Virus record (IMG/VR): IMGVR_UViG_3300025030_002857
Location: 1 to 44,067 of that record
Reading direction: 5' to 3' (one strand)
Source of the DNA: a virus
Length of the DNA stretch: 44,067 nt
Shown here: one piece after another, positions 16,814-24,859 of the stretch
How the letters are laid out: each line of letters starts with the position of its first letter
Numbering within the stretch: the stretch's first letter is position 1
Notes under the pieces: model-generated
The model's input: only the letters and a program-made list of their open reading frames with translations
Databases searched by the model: none
Told to the model about the DNA's origin: nothing
Translations under genes and position numbers: made by a program

Positions 16814-17059
16814 TTACGGCCACAAAAATTTAGCCAGTAAAGGAATATAGATCGTTACTAAAAGCCCAAAAAAATAAAGCCAGATTTTTTTGGTCTTGCT
16901 CGAAATCATTATGAATTCGTTTATATTTCGATGGCTCAATCCATGTCCTTTCAATTCATCTTTGGTAAGGCCTTCACTTAAGGGACAGGTAACGAGATGC
17001 TGTCTAAGGGCATCCTCGATAATCTTTTTCACAGCATTTAGATCATTAGTGTCTAGCAT
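16814..17059 (-). CDS. Small protein with C-terminal membrane anchor, unknown function
   Basis: An 81-residue protein with a charged N-terminal half (residues 1-55, including CPLSEGLTKDELKG) and one hydrophobic helix at the C-terminus (WLYFFGLLVTIYIPLLAKFLW). It resembles XhlA-type or other small single-span phage proteins but no motif is diagnostic. It sits between the connector and the putative head closure gene. A holin accessory or membrane-associated assembly factor is possible; no function is assigned. Confidence 0.55.
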   Translation of the reverse strand: MLDTNDLNAVKKIIEDALRQHLVTCPLSEGLTKDELKGHGLSHRNINEFIMISSKTKKIWLYFFGLLVTIYIPLLAKFLWP

Positions 17060-17087
17060 TGATAATTAGTCCTTTCGTATTCGGGCG

Positions 17088-17636
17088 TTACAGGCCAGGA
17101 TCGATAAATTGATCTAAAATAAGATGAATATCTCTGGGCAATCCTTCATCTGTTAGTTTCCCTTTCTTAAATGAATAATCCCCTAACTTGGCTGATTCAA
17201 AGCCAATATAACTACGATCCCGATAATCAAGAGCAACCAATTTTTTTATAGCCAGCTTTAAACGATCTGGCATAGGGCTATAACCAGCCTGATATCGGAT
17301 CTCAACTTGATCTCTTGCCTTGAGCCAGCGATTGGTATAAGGGAGCTTTACTATGCTAGCATCAAGATCATAATGCCATTCATCAACATCCAGAGTTACC
17401 CCAGCTACCTGGAGCCAATTGATAGTCTGGGCAGGAAATTGCCGCAGGATAATTTCATTCTGCCACTCAAAAGGCACATCATATTTTTCTTGATAAGTTG
17501 TAAGACTGAATACCCTCCCACAATATCCCTCTACCCAATCACCCCAATCACTTATCAAAGAAGAAATAAGGGCATCACTATCGGTATCAGTGATACCCAT
17601 ATAGGTTTTCGCTTCACTAAGAGTAATAAAACCCAT
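17088..17636 (-). CDS. Head-tail connector protein (gp6-like adaptor)
   Basis: The 182-residue protein begins LITSEAK-like (MGFITLSEAKTYMGI) with helix pairs followed by EGYCGRVFSLTTYQE, then a beta strand pair (VTLDVDEWHYDLD), an IRYQAGYSPMPDRLKLAIKKL segment and a C-terminal helix. This matches the HK97 gp6/SPP1 gp15 head-tail connector family: D-x-x-L...I-x-x-Y-C-x-R and (V/I)-x-Y-x-A-G-Y-x-x-(I/M)-P...(L/I)-K-x-A. It binds the portal in the head-completion complex. Encoded just downstream of the capsid and its small partner, as in HK97. Confidence 0.85.
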   Translation of the reverse strand: MGFITLSEAKTYMGITDTDSDALISSLISDWGDWVEGYCGRVFSLTTYQEKYDVPFEWQNEIILRQFPAQTINWLQVAGVTLDVDEWHYDLDASIVKLPYTNRWLKARDQVEIRYQAGYSPMPDRLKLAIKKLVALDYRDRSYIGFESAKLGDYSFKKGKLTDEGLPRDIHLILDQFIDPGL

Positions 17637-17642
17637 TTATTT

Positions 17643-17664
17643 AAAAAAATCCTCGATTAGCGAG
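17643..17664 (-). terminator. Weak hairpin plus U-run (possible terminator or pause)
   Basis: On the minus strand CTCG-CTAAT-CGAG (17652-17664) is followed within two bases by seven T residues (17643-17649). The stem is only four base pairs, so efficient termination is doubtful; it may give partial attenuation between the capsid-partner gene and the connector gene. Confidence 0.25.
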
Positions 17665-17681
17665 TGAAGCTTTTAGGGGTC

Positions 17682-18071
17682 TTAATTGCCAATTACTTCA
17701 TAGTTTACCAATAGAGTAACCCGGGTTAATCTTGCCCCATTGCCTTGCTGAAGGACTTCCAGATACATATTGTGACAAGACATTACTTCTTGAACCCCTG
17801 CGGCTGGTGCAGAAAAATCCCTGAATGTCCGGGCAGTTAAGGCCACTGTTTCAGTAGTCAAAGTACAAATGGTCTCAGTAGCTGATCTGCGTAATCGAGC
17901 ATCAAAATAATTAGTAGGACTCGATGCAACATTACAAGACCCCGCTAGTGCTGCCCGGGTAATCTTAATGGTCCTCTCTGGCTTTACAATCGGTACATCA
18001 AAACTACAAAGTAAAGGTACATCCCCCAGATGTACAGTAAATCCTTGTTGTTCTAAACCCGTAAGAGCCAT
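17682..18071 (-). CDS. Capsid-associated protein of unknown fold (possible decoration protein)
   Basis: This 129-residue protein follows the major capsid gene with an excellent AGGAGG ribosome-binding site 9 bases before ATG. It is beta-rich (TVHLGDVPLLCSFDVPIVK; TLTTETVALTART), has four Cys residues and no membrane segment. Genes in this position usually encode head decoration or head-stabilising proteins and are made in large amounts, which fits the strong ribosome-binding site. No family is recognised from sequence, so the role rests on position. Confidence 0.5.
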   Translation of the reverse strand: MALTGLEQQGFTVHLGDVPLLCSFDVPIVKPERTIKITRAALAGSCNVASSPTNYFDARLRRSATETICTLTTETVALTARTFRDFSAPAAGVQEVMSCHNMYLEVLQQGNGARLTRVTLLVNYEVIGN

Positions 18072-18101
18072 TGTTCCATGCCTCCTTTTTTTTGCTTTTA
18101 G

Positions 18102-19337
18102 TTAAAAGTTATACCCAAAGGCGACGACCTTATCCACGGTAGTATCGAAAGGCGATTCGAAATCAACCCGAGTAGTTATGATTAACTCTTGCTGATCGGT
18201 GCGAGGATCTTCCCATATTTTTACCGTAACCTTGCGTAGATCTCCGATCATAAACGCATCCCGATTAACCAGGACTATGACCGATTTGCTCGTTGTTACC
18301 CCATCATATACTCCACTGGCATTAAGGTCATCTCGCACATACTCGGATAGAATGACTGGAATGTTATCGATCTTGGCAATTTCCCCGGTAAGGATAGAGG
18401 CCTTTGGACCATATTTATCGACAGTAAGCACTTCATCCAGATTCATCAGGTTGATCATGCCCTTAACTGAACAGATATAGGCCAACTTGATCGCATCTGC
18501 AGCATAGGTATTAGTTAGATTGGAACGGAGGGTCCGTAAATTAGCTATATTAAAGGTTGCTAAAGATACTTGGGCCGCCGCAAGGGTTGTCTTACGGTAT
18601 CCATTCCAGGCCTTTCGGGCATCCTTAGAATCGATTACATCACTATCCTGATGAGTTGCCGAGACATCCCCATCGATAATAGCCTTCTCTTCCCCCGCCC
18701 GAAGGGCTTTTACAATCTGGTCTTTCAGGTGAGGTAAAAGCGGAACAATGGAATCTTCAGTTAATTCTTCAGAAAATACGATCCGGACTGCCAATTTTTT
18801 CGCATCAAATTGGAAGTTCCGGGTTACATCTTGGGAGGTCTTAAATTTAGGGGCCTCATCGCTAGTCGATTCAGCGATTAGATAAGCGATAGGATCCGTT
18901 TTTAAGACCGGCACTTTAAAAGGATTGGTGGGCATATTGATGCGCCGATGTAAGGTAGCTACCTTCATCTCGATCCGTACCCGATCAATCAACTCTTTAG
19001 AGAATCCGGTCGGTATCCATTCGGCACCTCCACCAGTCTCGGCAGTATCCATCGCCTTTCTCAACTCGGTAATAGCGCTGGAATTCGCTTTCCATAACTG
19101 AAGTGATTGGGGCGATTGCTGGAGAAGGGTGGAAGTTAGATAAAGATCATCGGCAATGGCGAGAAGTTCAGGAGAAACGAGAGGATTCCTATCTGCTATA
19201 TAGGAAAATTCTCCTTTTCGGAGAGGTCTTTGATCTTCGAGGAGTCGTTGCTTAACAACATTGATAAGGGTTTCTTTTTTGCTGCCTACTTTCTCATGCA
19301 GTTGTTTTAAGACAGCCTGTATTTCAGCGTTATTCAT
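18102..19337 (-). CDS. Major capsid protein, HK97 fold
   Basis: Start is set at ATG 19337, which has AGGAGG at 19345-19350; the frame is open upstream to 19379 but without such a site. The 411-residue protein has a helical N-terminal delta-like domain (about 1-90), then HK97 E-loop/A-domain features: PTGFSKELIDRVR, MKVATLHRRINMP, FQFDAKKLAVRIVFSEELTEDSI (a typical capsid spine/P-domain segment) and a C-terminal VKIWEDPRTDQQELIITTRVDFESP. Upstream are protease and scaffold, downstream the connector. The N-terminal domain may be cleaved by the encoded protease; this is inferred. Confidence 0.9.
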   Translation of the reverse strand: MNNAEIQAVLKQLHEKVGSKKETLINVVKQRLLEDQRPLRKGEFSYIADRNPLVSPELLAIADDLYLTSTLLQQSPQSLQLWKANSSAITELRKAMDTAETGGGAEWIPTGFSKELIDRVRIEMKVATLHRRINMPTNPFKVPVLKTDPIAYLIAESTSDEAPKFKTSQDVTRNFQFDAKKLAVRIVFSEELTEDSIVPLLPHLKDQIVKALRAGEEKAIIDGDVSATHQDSDVIDSKDARKAWNGYRKTTLAAAQVSLATFNIANLRTLRSNLTNTYAADAIKLAYICSVKGMINLMNLDEVLTVDKYGPKASILTGEIAKIDNIPVILSEYVRDDLNASGVYDGVTTSKSVIVLVNRDAFMIGDLRKVTVKIWEDPRTDQQELIITTRVDFESPFDTTVDKVVAFGYNF

Positions 19338-19358
19338 TGATCTACCTCCTATTAAATA

Positions 19359-19394
19359 AGCGATTTTGAGTTTCGCCACTTTTTTTAAATCGCT
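19359..19394 (-). other. Inverted repeat in the capsid gene leader
   Basis: Eight-base arms AGCGATTT (19387-19394) and AAATCGCT (19359-19366) flank a 20-base A-rich loop, ending 8 bases before the capsid gene's Shine-Dalgarno sequence. It could form an RNA hairpin in the 5' leader. It does not have a U-run, so I do not call it a terminator; mRNA stabilisation is one possible role. Confidence 0.4.
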
Positions 19395-19459
19395 CTAGAG
19401 ATAGATCAACGTGTGGATAAATGTGGCTCTTACTGGATATTTATATCAATTTGAGAAAC

Positions 19460-19939
19460 TTACATCTTTTTTGCTTCGGCCAGGATAGCCTCTGGATTCA
19501 TATCCTCGATCTGATTTTGCAAACTTGGCACTAATTCATCAACTATCTTTTTAAATTCCGATAATTCTTGTACTTGAGTCTTTAACCGGGCCATTTCTTC
19601 CTCTTCTTCTTTCTTTTTCTTTCGAGCCATTTCCTCTTCTTCATCTTCCTTCTTCTTCTTGGCTAAGACATCCTCACTTGCCTTTTTCTCTTTCTCCGCA
19701 TCCGGGTAAGGATATTTATAATCCTTCTTCCCGACCTTAGCCATCATACGGGTTATATGCTCATGCATATTCTTCATCATGCTGGCCAATACTTCAAGGT
19801 CCGAAGCTAACAAAAGATCATTGATCACATCTTTTGGAGGGTCTTCGGATTTATAAAGAAGCCATTGTTTTTCTTTGTTCGCTCCTTTTTTTACCAGCGA
19901 AAGCTCTTTTACCTCCAATTTATCAAAATGGACGGACAT
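19460..19939 (-). CDS. Capsid scaffold protein with protease-type N-terminal tail
   Basis: This 159-residue protein starts with VKELSLVKKGANKEKQWLLY, which is the tail signature commonly seen at the end of XkdF-type phage proteases (SLVxxGAN). After that it becomes a highly charged Lys/Glu coiled coil (about residues 75-125) typical of scaffolds. It has a strong AGGAGG site 8 bases before ATG. Order protease-scaffold-capsid matches HK97-like phages, so it probably guides procapsid assembly and is removed by the protease. It may represent a protease tail and scaffold fused together. Confidence 0.75.
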   Translation of the reverse strand: MSVHFDKLEVKELSLVKKGANKEKQWLLYKSEDPPKDVINDLLLASDLEVLASMMKNMHEHITRMMAKVGKKDYKYPYPDAEKEKKASEDVLAKKKKEDEEEEMARKKKKEEEEEMARLKTQVQELSEFKKIVDELVPSLQNQIEDMNPEAILAEAKKM

Positions 19940-19967
19940 GATTTATTCCTCCTTATAAAAAAGTATT

Positions 19968-20873
19968 CTACTCTTCAATACCTAGAGCCCCTATAGAAAA
20001 GCCATTCAATTCACCATTTTTAATCTTCTCCCATGCCTCGGAATTATAAACTTTTACCCCGGCTATCCAGGTATCAGCAGGAAGCAATCGCCCACATATC
20101 ACTGTATCATGAGGCAAGACCAAAGAATCCACTACTTGTATATCTGAATAACCTTCGATAGTTTTTTCATCAAATAAATTGGGCATTTTTCCTCGTCTAT
20201 CCCGGTGCTCTACCAACATGACATTATAATCTGTCCAAAATTTCCGTGCACCTTCCCTGATGGCTTTGCCACTATAGCTATGATCATGCGCATCTGGCTC
20301 ATCAGGCTTTAGGACAATACCTAAAGCATATTGTTCTTCATCTTCCATTTTTAAAAGAGTTACAGGTTCTCCCTCTCCATCTTCTTCAAGATCACTAAAA
20401 ATAATCTCATCCTCATCCTCTTCAAAGTCATCTTCTTCCGCTAGCATCAATTCTTTTCCACCCGCTGGCCGTAAGACAAAAGCCCAGGACTTAGGCTTAA
20501 AAGCTATAACTTCTCCCTTCTCATTTTCTAAAACCTTTAATCTTGGTGAGATTCCCCATTTGGAATCATCATTCTGTATCATATAATCTAACTTGTCTGC
20601 TGCATCCCGATCCACAATCCATAAGTCTCCAATGATCTGTTTTTCTTTAGTATCATAACGAATTTTACGAACTTCACCTAGCCAATTAGCACAAGAATCA
20701 TCATGATCGTAAAAGAGAGAATCTCGGTTCTTAAATTCTAAATCATCCTCAGCTATCTCTTCTTTTAACCAGGCAACTCCATTCTCTAATGCCTTGCCGG
20801 GATAAAAGATACCATTTGCCTCTCCCTCTTTCATCAAAGTTCGATTCTTTACAACATATGGTATGGCTACCAT
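19968..20873 (-). CDS. Capsid maturation protease, XkdF-like, with extra N-terminal domain
   Basis: The C-terminal half of this 301-residue protein has the XkdF serine protease pattern: YALGIVLKPDEPDAHDHSYS, REGARKFWTDYNVMLVEH, LLPADTWIAGVKV and IKNGELNGFSIGALG. The N-terminal 150 residues (SLFYDHDDSCANWLGEVRKI, then DSKWGISPRLKV) resemble the DUF2213/S78-like prohead protease fold, so the protein looks like two protease-type domains joined by an acidic linker (EEDDFEEDEDE). It cleaves scaffold and capsid in the procapsid. The gene is first after a strong promoter and has AGGAG 10 bases before ATG. Confidence 0.85.
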   Translation of the reverse strand: MVAIPYVVKNRTLMKEGEANGIFYPGKALENGVAWLKEEIAEDDLEFKNRDSLFYDHDDSCANWLGEVRKIRYDTKEKQIIGDLWIVDRDAADKLDYMIQNDDSKWGISPRLKVLENEKGEVIAFKPKSWAFVLRPAGGKELMLAEEDDFEEDEDEIIFSDLEEDGEGEPVTLLKMEDEEQYALGIVLKPDEPDAHDHSYSGKAIREGARKFWTDYNVMLVEHRDRRGKMPNLFDEKTIEGYSDIQVVDSLVLPHDTVICGRLLPADTWIAGVKVYNSEAWEKIKNGELNGFSIGALGIEE

Positions 20874-20908
20874 AAGATTTTTCTCCTATATAGAAAAGCT
20901 TTCTTGTT

Positions 20909-20938
20909 ATTGTAAATTAATTAAAATTAATTTGTCAA
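20909..20938 (-). promoter_or_regulatory. Sigma70-type promoter for the head-tail operon
   Basis: On the minus strand TTGACA (20933-20938) is followed after 18 bases by TACAAT (20909-20914): a perfect -35 box and a -10 box with five of six consensus bases, in an A+T-rich spacer. It lies in the 106-bp gap before the capsid protease, giving a leader of about 30 bases. It would drive protease, scaffold, capsid and downstream tail genes. Confidence 0.7.
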
Positions 20939-20979
20939 ACATTATATTTGTTTATGTCCTATATCCGCTATAAAAAAGA

Positions 20980-23900
20980 TTAGCTTTTCTCAAATTGCCA
21001 GAAAACCCCAGTATCTTCTTGTTTTCCTAACCATTTTCCCTTCAATCTTTTGCCTTCAAAATTCAATTCTCTTTGATTATTTTCTTCTGCAATAACTACT
21101 TTACCAGCATCAGCCTGTTCAATAAAAGCAGGGATCGTTTTGTTGGGATTTCCGAATTTCCCTGCCGGTATCTTCCCTTCCCAGGTAAACCAGGCAACAA
21201 TATCTTTTTTATTAAAAGGCGGTTTCTGTAATTTATTTAAGCGCGCCGATAAAGGCCCATCAATCTCCAATGGATTAAACTCGAATTGATATTCCTCTAA
21301 ATATTTATTGCTATCTGATTCCATAATCAAATCCCAATGTTCAATCGGCAAATCCCGCACCACCGTATTATGCACTGGACCAAGAGCCGACAAGAAAGAT
21401 CGTGCCGAAGTCCACCGACTCTTAACTTCTAAAGATATGAAAGAACGAAACTCATGATGTATAGTAATTTTTTTTATAGGCGTATAAACAAAAAAGGTCT
21501 GCCCAATTTCTATAGCCGTCTTAATCAATTGCTGGCTATATTTTTCCTGCGTCATATCAGGGTTACAAGCTGATAAATGCTTATAAAGAATAAATGAAGG
21601 TGCTCGAAAACCACAATCTGAACAAATAAATACCGGAATCTTTAATTTATCACCTTGCTTCAAGGCATCAGCCCTAACCCATCCTTCATATAAATCATCT
21701 GCTGATCGAATCCATATCGGAGTATTCTCTGTTATCGCCTTAGTCCATTGTCCTGATTTCCAGTTTTCTTTCTGAGGATCATAGATCGTCAAGCCATAAA
21801 CGATCTTTAAATATCGAGGAAAGACTATGCGGTGTGCCTTAATAATCTCTAGAGGTTTGAGATCAGAAGCAAGAATAAAATTTCTATCCTTCAACTCACC
21901 GGCCTTAATCAGACCCATTGGTGCCGCAATCTCCAAGCTTGGATCCACACATTGCCCTTTGTAGTAATGCCTGTTCAAAACAAATCTTCTAGTCTTTCCA
22001 GCTCTTAAATCAATACTATCCGGTCTTAATAATGCCTTTCCAGTATCCTTTACCAATCCCGCTTCTTGAATCTCGGATTGAATAGTTCTGCTCAAGATAT
22101 CAGCATTATGCCGTAAATATTCTTGAAAGCTTGTGCTATCCAGGGTATTAATAGTGAATTGTAAAGAAACTTTTTGTTTCTTTGCTTTTGCTTTCTCCTT
22201 CAGATAGGCATAGGCATCATCCATATGGTTTAACATTTCAGCACGAGACAAATCCTTTCCCCACCAGCGCATCTCTTCTGGGACCTTCTCTTCCCACCAA
22301 GGTGGGAGTCCAGAAATGATCTCTTTTCCATCCGGTACCCAATCCCTTTTCTTTCTCCCCCGGGTGGTCAGGATATAAGGGGTATCAGTTTTTGCAATGA
22401 ATCCAGCCCAGAAGGTAGGAGTTTTTAATGGCGTCCTCATCTTCTTCGGCTCTTCTGGGGTGGCTATTTGTCTGAAGACCAATCGCTTCCGATAATAAAT
22501 CTCTTTTGGTCCTTTCATATCAAGAAAATACTCTTCGAAATATGGCCTTCGGATACCGGGATAAGCGAAGCCTACAGCCCGGGTAATAAAGACACCCTCT
22601 TCGAATCGTGTATTATGGGAGATACCCAGAGGCGTTAGATAATTCTCATGTTTTTTGATACTTAGATTATATGTTGTAGCTACTCCATCAAATTCTCTAA
22701 TCATAATAGGATGCAATAGCCAATACTTATTTCGTGATGATTTCCAGCCCCATTGTCGAAATTGTTTTATAATAGTCCTCTTTAATCCCTGTATCGGAAT
22801 AGTCATATAAATATAAGGATGTTCATACCAATCTCCATCCTTATCCTTCTTTTGGCCATCCTCTTTTAATGCCTCCAGAAAAATATCTTTTGTTAATTCC
22901 CATCCTATTTTTGCTATGTCACTGATCAGATCACTTTTATCAATATGGGCACAATACCATAGATGATCATAGGTAGCGCCTACATAGAATTCCCCAACCT
23001 TAATCTCATATTTCTGCTTGGGATCAGCCGGATTCTCAAAGACCTCCTGTACCCGATCCCATTGCATAATCATCAATCCATTCTCTGCTTTTGCCCGTAC
23101 CGAGACCTTATGACCCCGTGAGATGCCCCTGATATTCTGCCACCCCCGGGCCATTAAAACATCTACTTCAGTCAGGCAGGCTCCAGTAGAACCAGGCTCA
23201 ACAACATTCTCTCTGGCAACATTGATCCAGATTTGCGGTTGGGATGCCTTCCTCTCAACTAAAACCTTTTTATTAGGATCCATGTCAGGTCCGAATTTCC
23301 ATTCTGTTTGATCGGTTATCTTCCGACCCTGTTCAATGGTATTTATATCCTCTTTGATAATCCCAGCCGGTTGATCATCAATAGTCCATCCCCTCAAGTG
23401 GGAATTAAATTTTACACGAAAGTCGAGGTGAGCTGAGGCCCCACGAAAATGCTCTGACATGATAGCATAATGCTGCGGATATTTATTAGGAGCAACTTTC
23501 AGCTTCCAATTCAGCCATTTGTCAGGATTAACCTTTGCCAGTGCTGAAATATCTTCTTCAGCCTTTTTTATCTGCTGGGAAGAGGCCTTAATAATCCTTT
23601 CTGCATCGATATAGATATCGGGTTCTGTCCGTTCGGTATCAATTTCTTCTAAACGTGGGTTTTCCCAGGCGATCCCCTGGGTCCCATCTGGCCTCTTAAA
23701 GAAACGCATCGTGGTAGGCCTAATTGTAGCAATATCCCCAATCCTGGGGGCCGGATCCAGTTTCTTAGCATAGGTTTTACCATATGCTATTTCTGATTTC
23801 CCCCGATTTTTAAACCCAGCCCCCATCTGCCAGATATGCGGATCTTCGGTTCCTGACCAGACTTTGCGTTTAGCATCCCATCTCAATTCCAAATCGCCTT

Positions 23901-24633
23901 GCGATAATCGATGATCGCTTTCTATAGCTATCAGAGTCTTTCCATCTTTTCCTAAAATAGCCCCCCAAAGAATATAGGTCTCGGATTTCTTTTGCAGTTT
24001 TTTAAAGGCATCTAGAGCTTCCTGGCCAGTCAGATCCCCATCTGGTTTTTCAGGCCATGGATTAGGCTCAATTAGAATGCCTATAGTTTTTATTTTAAGC
24101 TCATAAGTTATCTTGACTTTAACCCACCCAGGTCCCCGACCAATTTCATAAAGACTTTCCAATTCTTTCCCCATAAAACCCTCGCTCGCCGGGAAAGCAA
24201 TCGCCTTCTTTACTGCCGCATCATATTCTTTCTTATTGGATACTTCCCAGGATGGCATACGCTTGATATATTTCAAGTCTTTAGGCAGGATCTTATCGAG
24301 GATTTTTAGACGTTCGGAAAGCGGCTTTTGAGATATATCCTCTTCATGATAAGGGATATCGAAGACATAATACCAGGTCTCTTCATCTCTAATAGGTTCT
24401 TTACCCACCCCTACTTTGGCCATCTCGGCCCGAGGAATAAGCTGCCCATCCTTGATCAGAATTAATTCTCCATCAAGGATAAAATTATCATGACGAAGCG
24501 ATTGAATTTCTCTCACCAAATCAGGCAGAATGGTACTACGTTCTTTGCCGCCATCAGTATAGACTTTTACTCCATCATTTTTATGAATTTGGATCCTAAA
24601 TCCATTTATTTTCGCAGAGATTTCAACAGCCAT
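20980..24633 (-). CDS. ATP-dependent DNA ligase with LigD 3'-phosphoesterase-like domains, carrying two inteins
   Basis: This is a 1217-residue precursor, about 833 residues after removal of the inteins at 486-674 and 895-1089. Residues 1-310 are a ligase core: motif I KINGFR (K8, with Asn in place of the usual Asp), ILDGELI, YYVFDIP, EGFMGKEL and GWVKVK, so the key residues are present although the usual N-terminal DNA-binding domain is missing. Residues 370-480 contain SEHFRGASAHLDFRV and GWTIDDQP, like LigD phosphoesterase domains. A second such domain is rebuilt by splicing, RFVLNRHYYKGQ joined to TVVRDLPIEHWDL. Residues 823-855 copy the tape-measure C-terminus. A TAA stop lies two codons upstream, so ATG 24633 is the first start. 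Probable role: end-healing and joining of DNA. Confidence 0.85.
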   Translation of the reverse strand: MAVEISAKINGFRIQIHKNDGVKVYTDGGKERSTILPDLVREIQSLRHDNFILDGELILIKDGQLIPRAEMAKVGVGKEPIRDEETWYYVFDIPYHEEDISQKPLSERLKILDKILPKDLKYIKRMPSWEVSNKKEYDAAVKKAIAFPASEGFMGKELESLYEIGRGPGWVKVKITYELKIKTIGILIEPNPWPEKPDGDLTGQEALDAFKKLQKKSETYILWGAILGKDGKTLIAIESDHRLSQGDLELRWDAKRKVWSGTEDPHIWQMGAGFKNRGKSEIAYGKTYAKKLDPAPRIGDIATIRPTTMRFFKRPDGTQGIAWENPRLEEIDTERTEPDIYIDAERIIKASSQQIKKAEEDISALAKVNPDKWLNWKLKVAPNKYPQHYAIMSEHFRGASAHLDFRVKFNSHLRGWTIDDQPAGIIKEDINTIEQGRKITDQTEWKFGPDMDPNKKVLVERKASQPQIWINVARENVVEPGSTGACLTEVDVLMARGWQNIRGISRGHKVSVRAKAENGLMIMQWDRVQEVFENPADPKQKYEIKVGEFYVGATYDHLWYCAHIDKSDLISDIAKIGWELTKDIFLEALKEDGQKKDKDGDWYEHPYIYMTIPIQGLKRTIIKQFRQWGWKSSRNKYWLLHPIMIREFDGVATTYNLSIKKHENYLTPLGISHNTRFEEGVFITRAVGFAYPGIRRPYFEEYFLDMKGPKEIYYRKRLVFRQIATPEEPKKMRTPLKTPTFWAGFIAKTDTPYILTTRGRKKRDWVPDGKEIISGLPPWWEEKVPEEMRWWGKDLSRAEMLNHMDDAYAYLKEKAKAKKQKVSLQFTINTLDSTSFQEYLRHNADILSRTIQSEIQEAGLVKDTGKALLRPDSIDLRAGKTRRFVLNRHYYKGQCVDPSLEIAAPMGLIKAGELKDRNFILASDLKPLEIIKAHRIVFPRYLKIVYGLTIYDPQKENWKSGQWTKAITENTPIWIRSADDLYEGWVRADALKQGDKLKIPVFICSDCGFRAPSFILYKHLSACNPDMTQEKYSQQLIKTAIEIGQTFFVYTPIKKITIHHEFRSFISLEVKSRWTSARSFLSALGPVHNTVVRDLPIEHWDLIMESDSNKYLEEYQFEFNPLEIDGPLSARLNKLQKPPFNKKDIVAWFTWEGKIPAGKFGNPNKTIPAFIEQADAGKVVIAEENNQRELNFEGKRLKGKWLGKQEDTGVFWQFEKS
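21367..21951 (-). other. Intein 2 of the ligase (residues 895-1089)
   Basis: Starts at Cys895 (CVDPSLEIAAPMGL) and ends GPVHN at 1089, followed by Thr1090 as +1 residue. Block B appears as TENTPIWI, in which the usual His is Thr. The 195-residue element contains a zinc-ribbon-like CSDC...H...C insert (residues 1004-1023) but no HNH or LAGLIDADG endonuclease. Its removal joins HYYKGQ to TVVRDLPIEHWDL and restores a phosphoesterase-type motif. Boundary residues and the restored extein support the call. Confidence 0.75.
22069..22167 (-). repeat. Copy of tape-measure C-terminal segment inside the ligase
   Basis: The 99 bases coding VSLQFTINTLDSTSFQEYL... differ from bases 7618-7716 at 22 positions (77/99 identical) and encode a closely similar peptide in the same frame (SLQFxINTLDxxxFxEYLRxNADILS). 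It is the only such similarity I noticed between distant genes of the window. Confidence 0.85.
22612..23178 (-). other. Intein 1 of the ligase (residues 486-674), mini-intein
   Basis: Begins at Cys486 (CLTEVDVLMARGWQNI), has a block B TYDH at 554-557, and ends with the typical YNLSIKKHENYLTPLGISHN before Thr675. At 189 residues and without an HNH or LAGLIDADG motif, it is a mini-intein. Splicing joins VVEPGSTGA to TRFEEGVFI, giving a continuous domain. Confidence 0.88.
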
Positions 24634-24637
24634 AATA

Positions 24638-24859
24638 TTAAACTATATCCATATTTGAATTTTCCCACTGCTTCTCCATACTACGAAGCGATGAATAAGG
24701 AATATTCAATTTTCTAATTCGAAATCCTGGAGGTAATTGAATCCAGTTTGCCTCAAACCAAGCATATTGATTAGGTGGAATAACTCCTTGATAATTTCCT
24801 AACCTACTAAAATAATAAAAAGCAATGCCAACAATTAATATTACAATCATATAGCCCAT
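24638..24859 (-). CDS. Small membrane protein, unknown function
   Basis: The ATG at 24859 overlaps the upstream stop as TAATG and follows AGGAG, so translation is coupled; a longer frame from 24901 lacks this. The 73-residue product has an N-terminal membrane helix (YMIVILIVGIAFYYF) followed by a short soluble part (VIPPNQYAWFEANWIQLPPG). No family is recognised. It sits between the nuclease-like and ligase genes. Confidence 0.65.
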   Translation of the reverse strand: MGYMIVILIVGIAFYYFSRLGNYQGVIPPNQYAWFEANWIQLPPGFRIRKLNIPYSSLRSMEKQWENSNMDIV

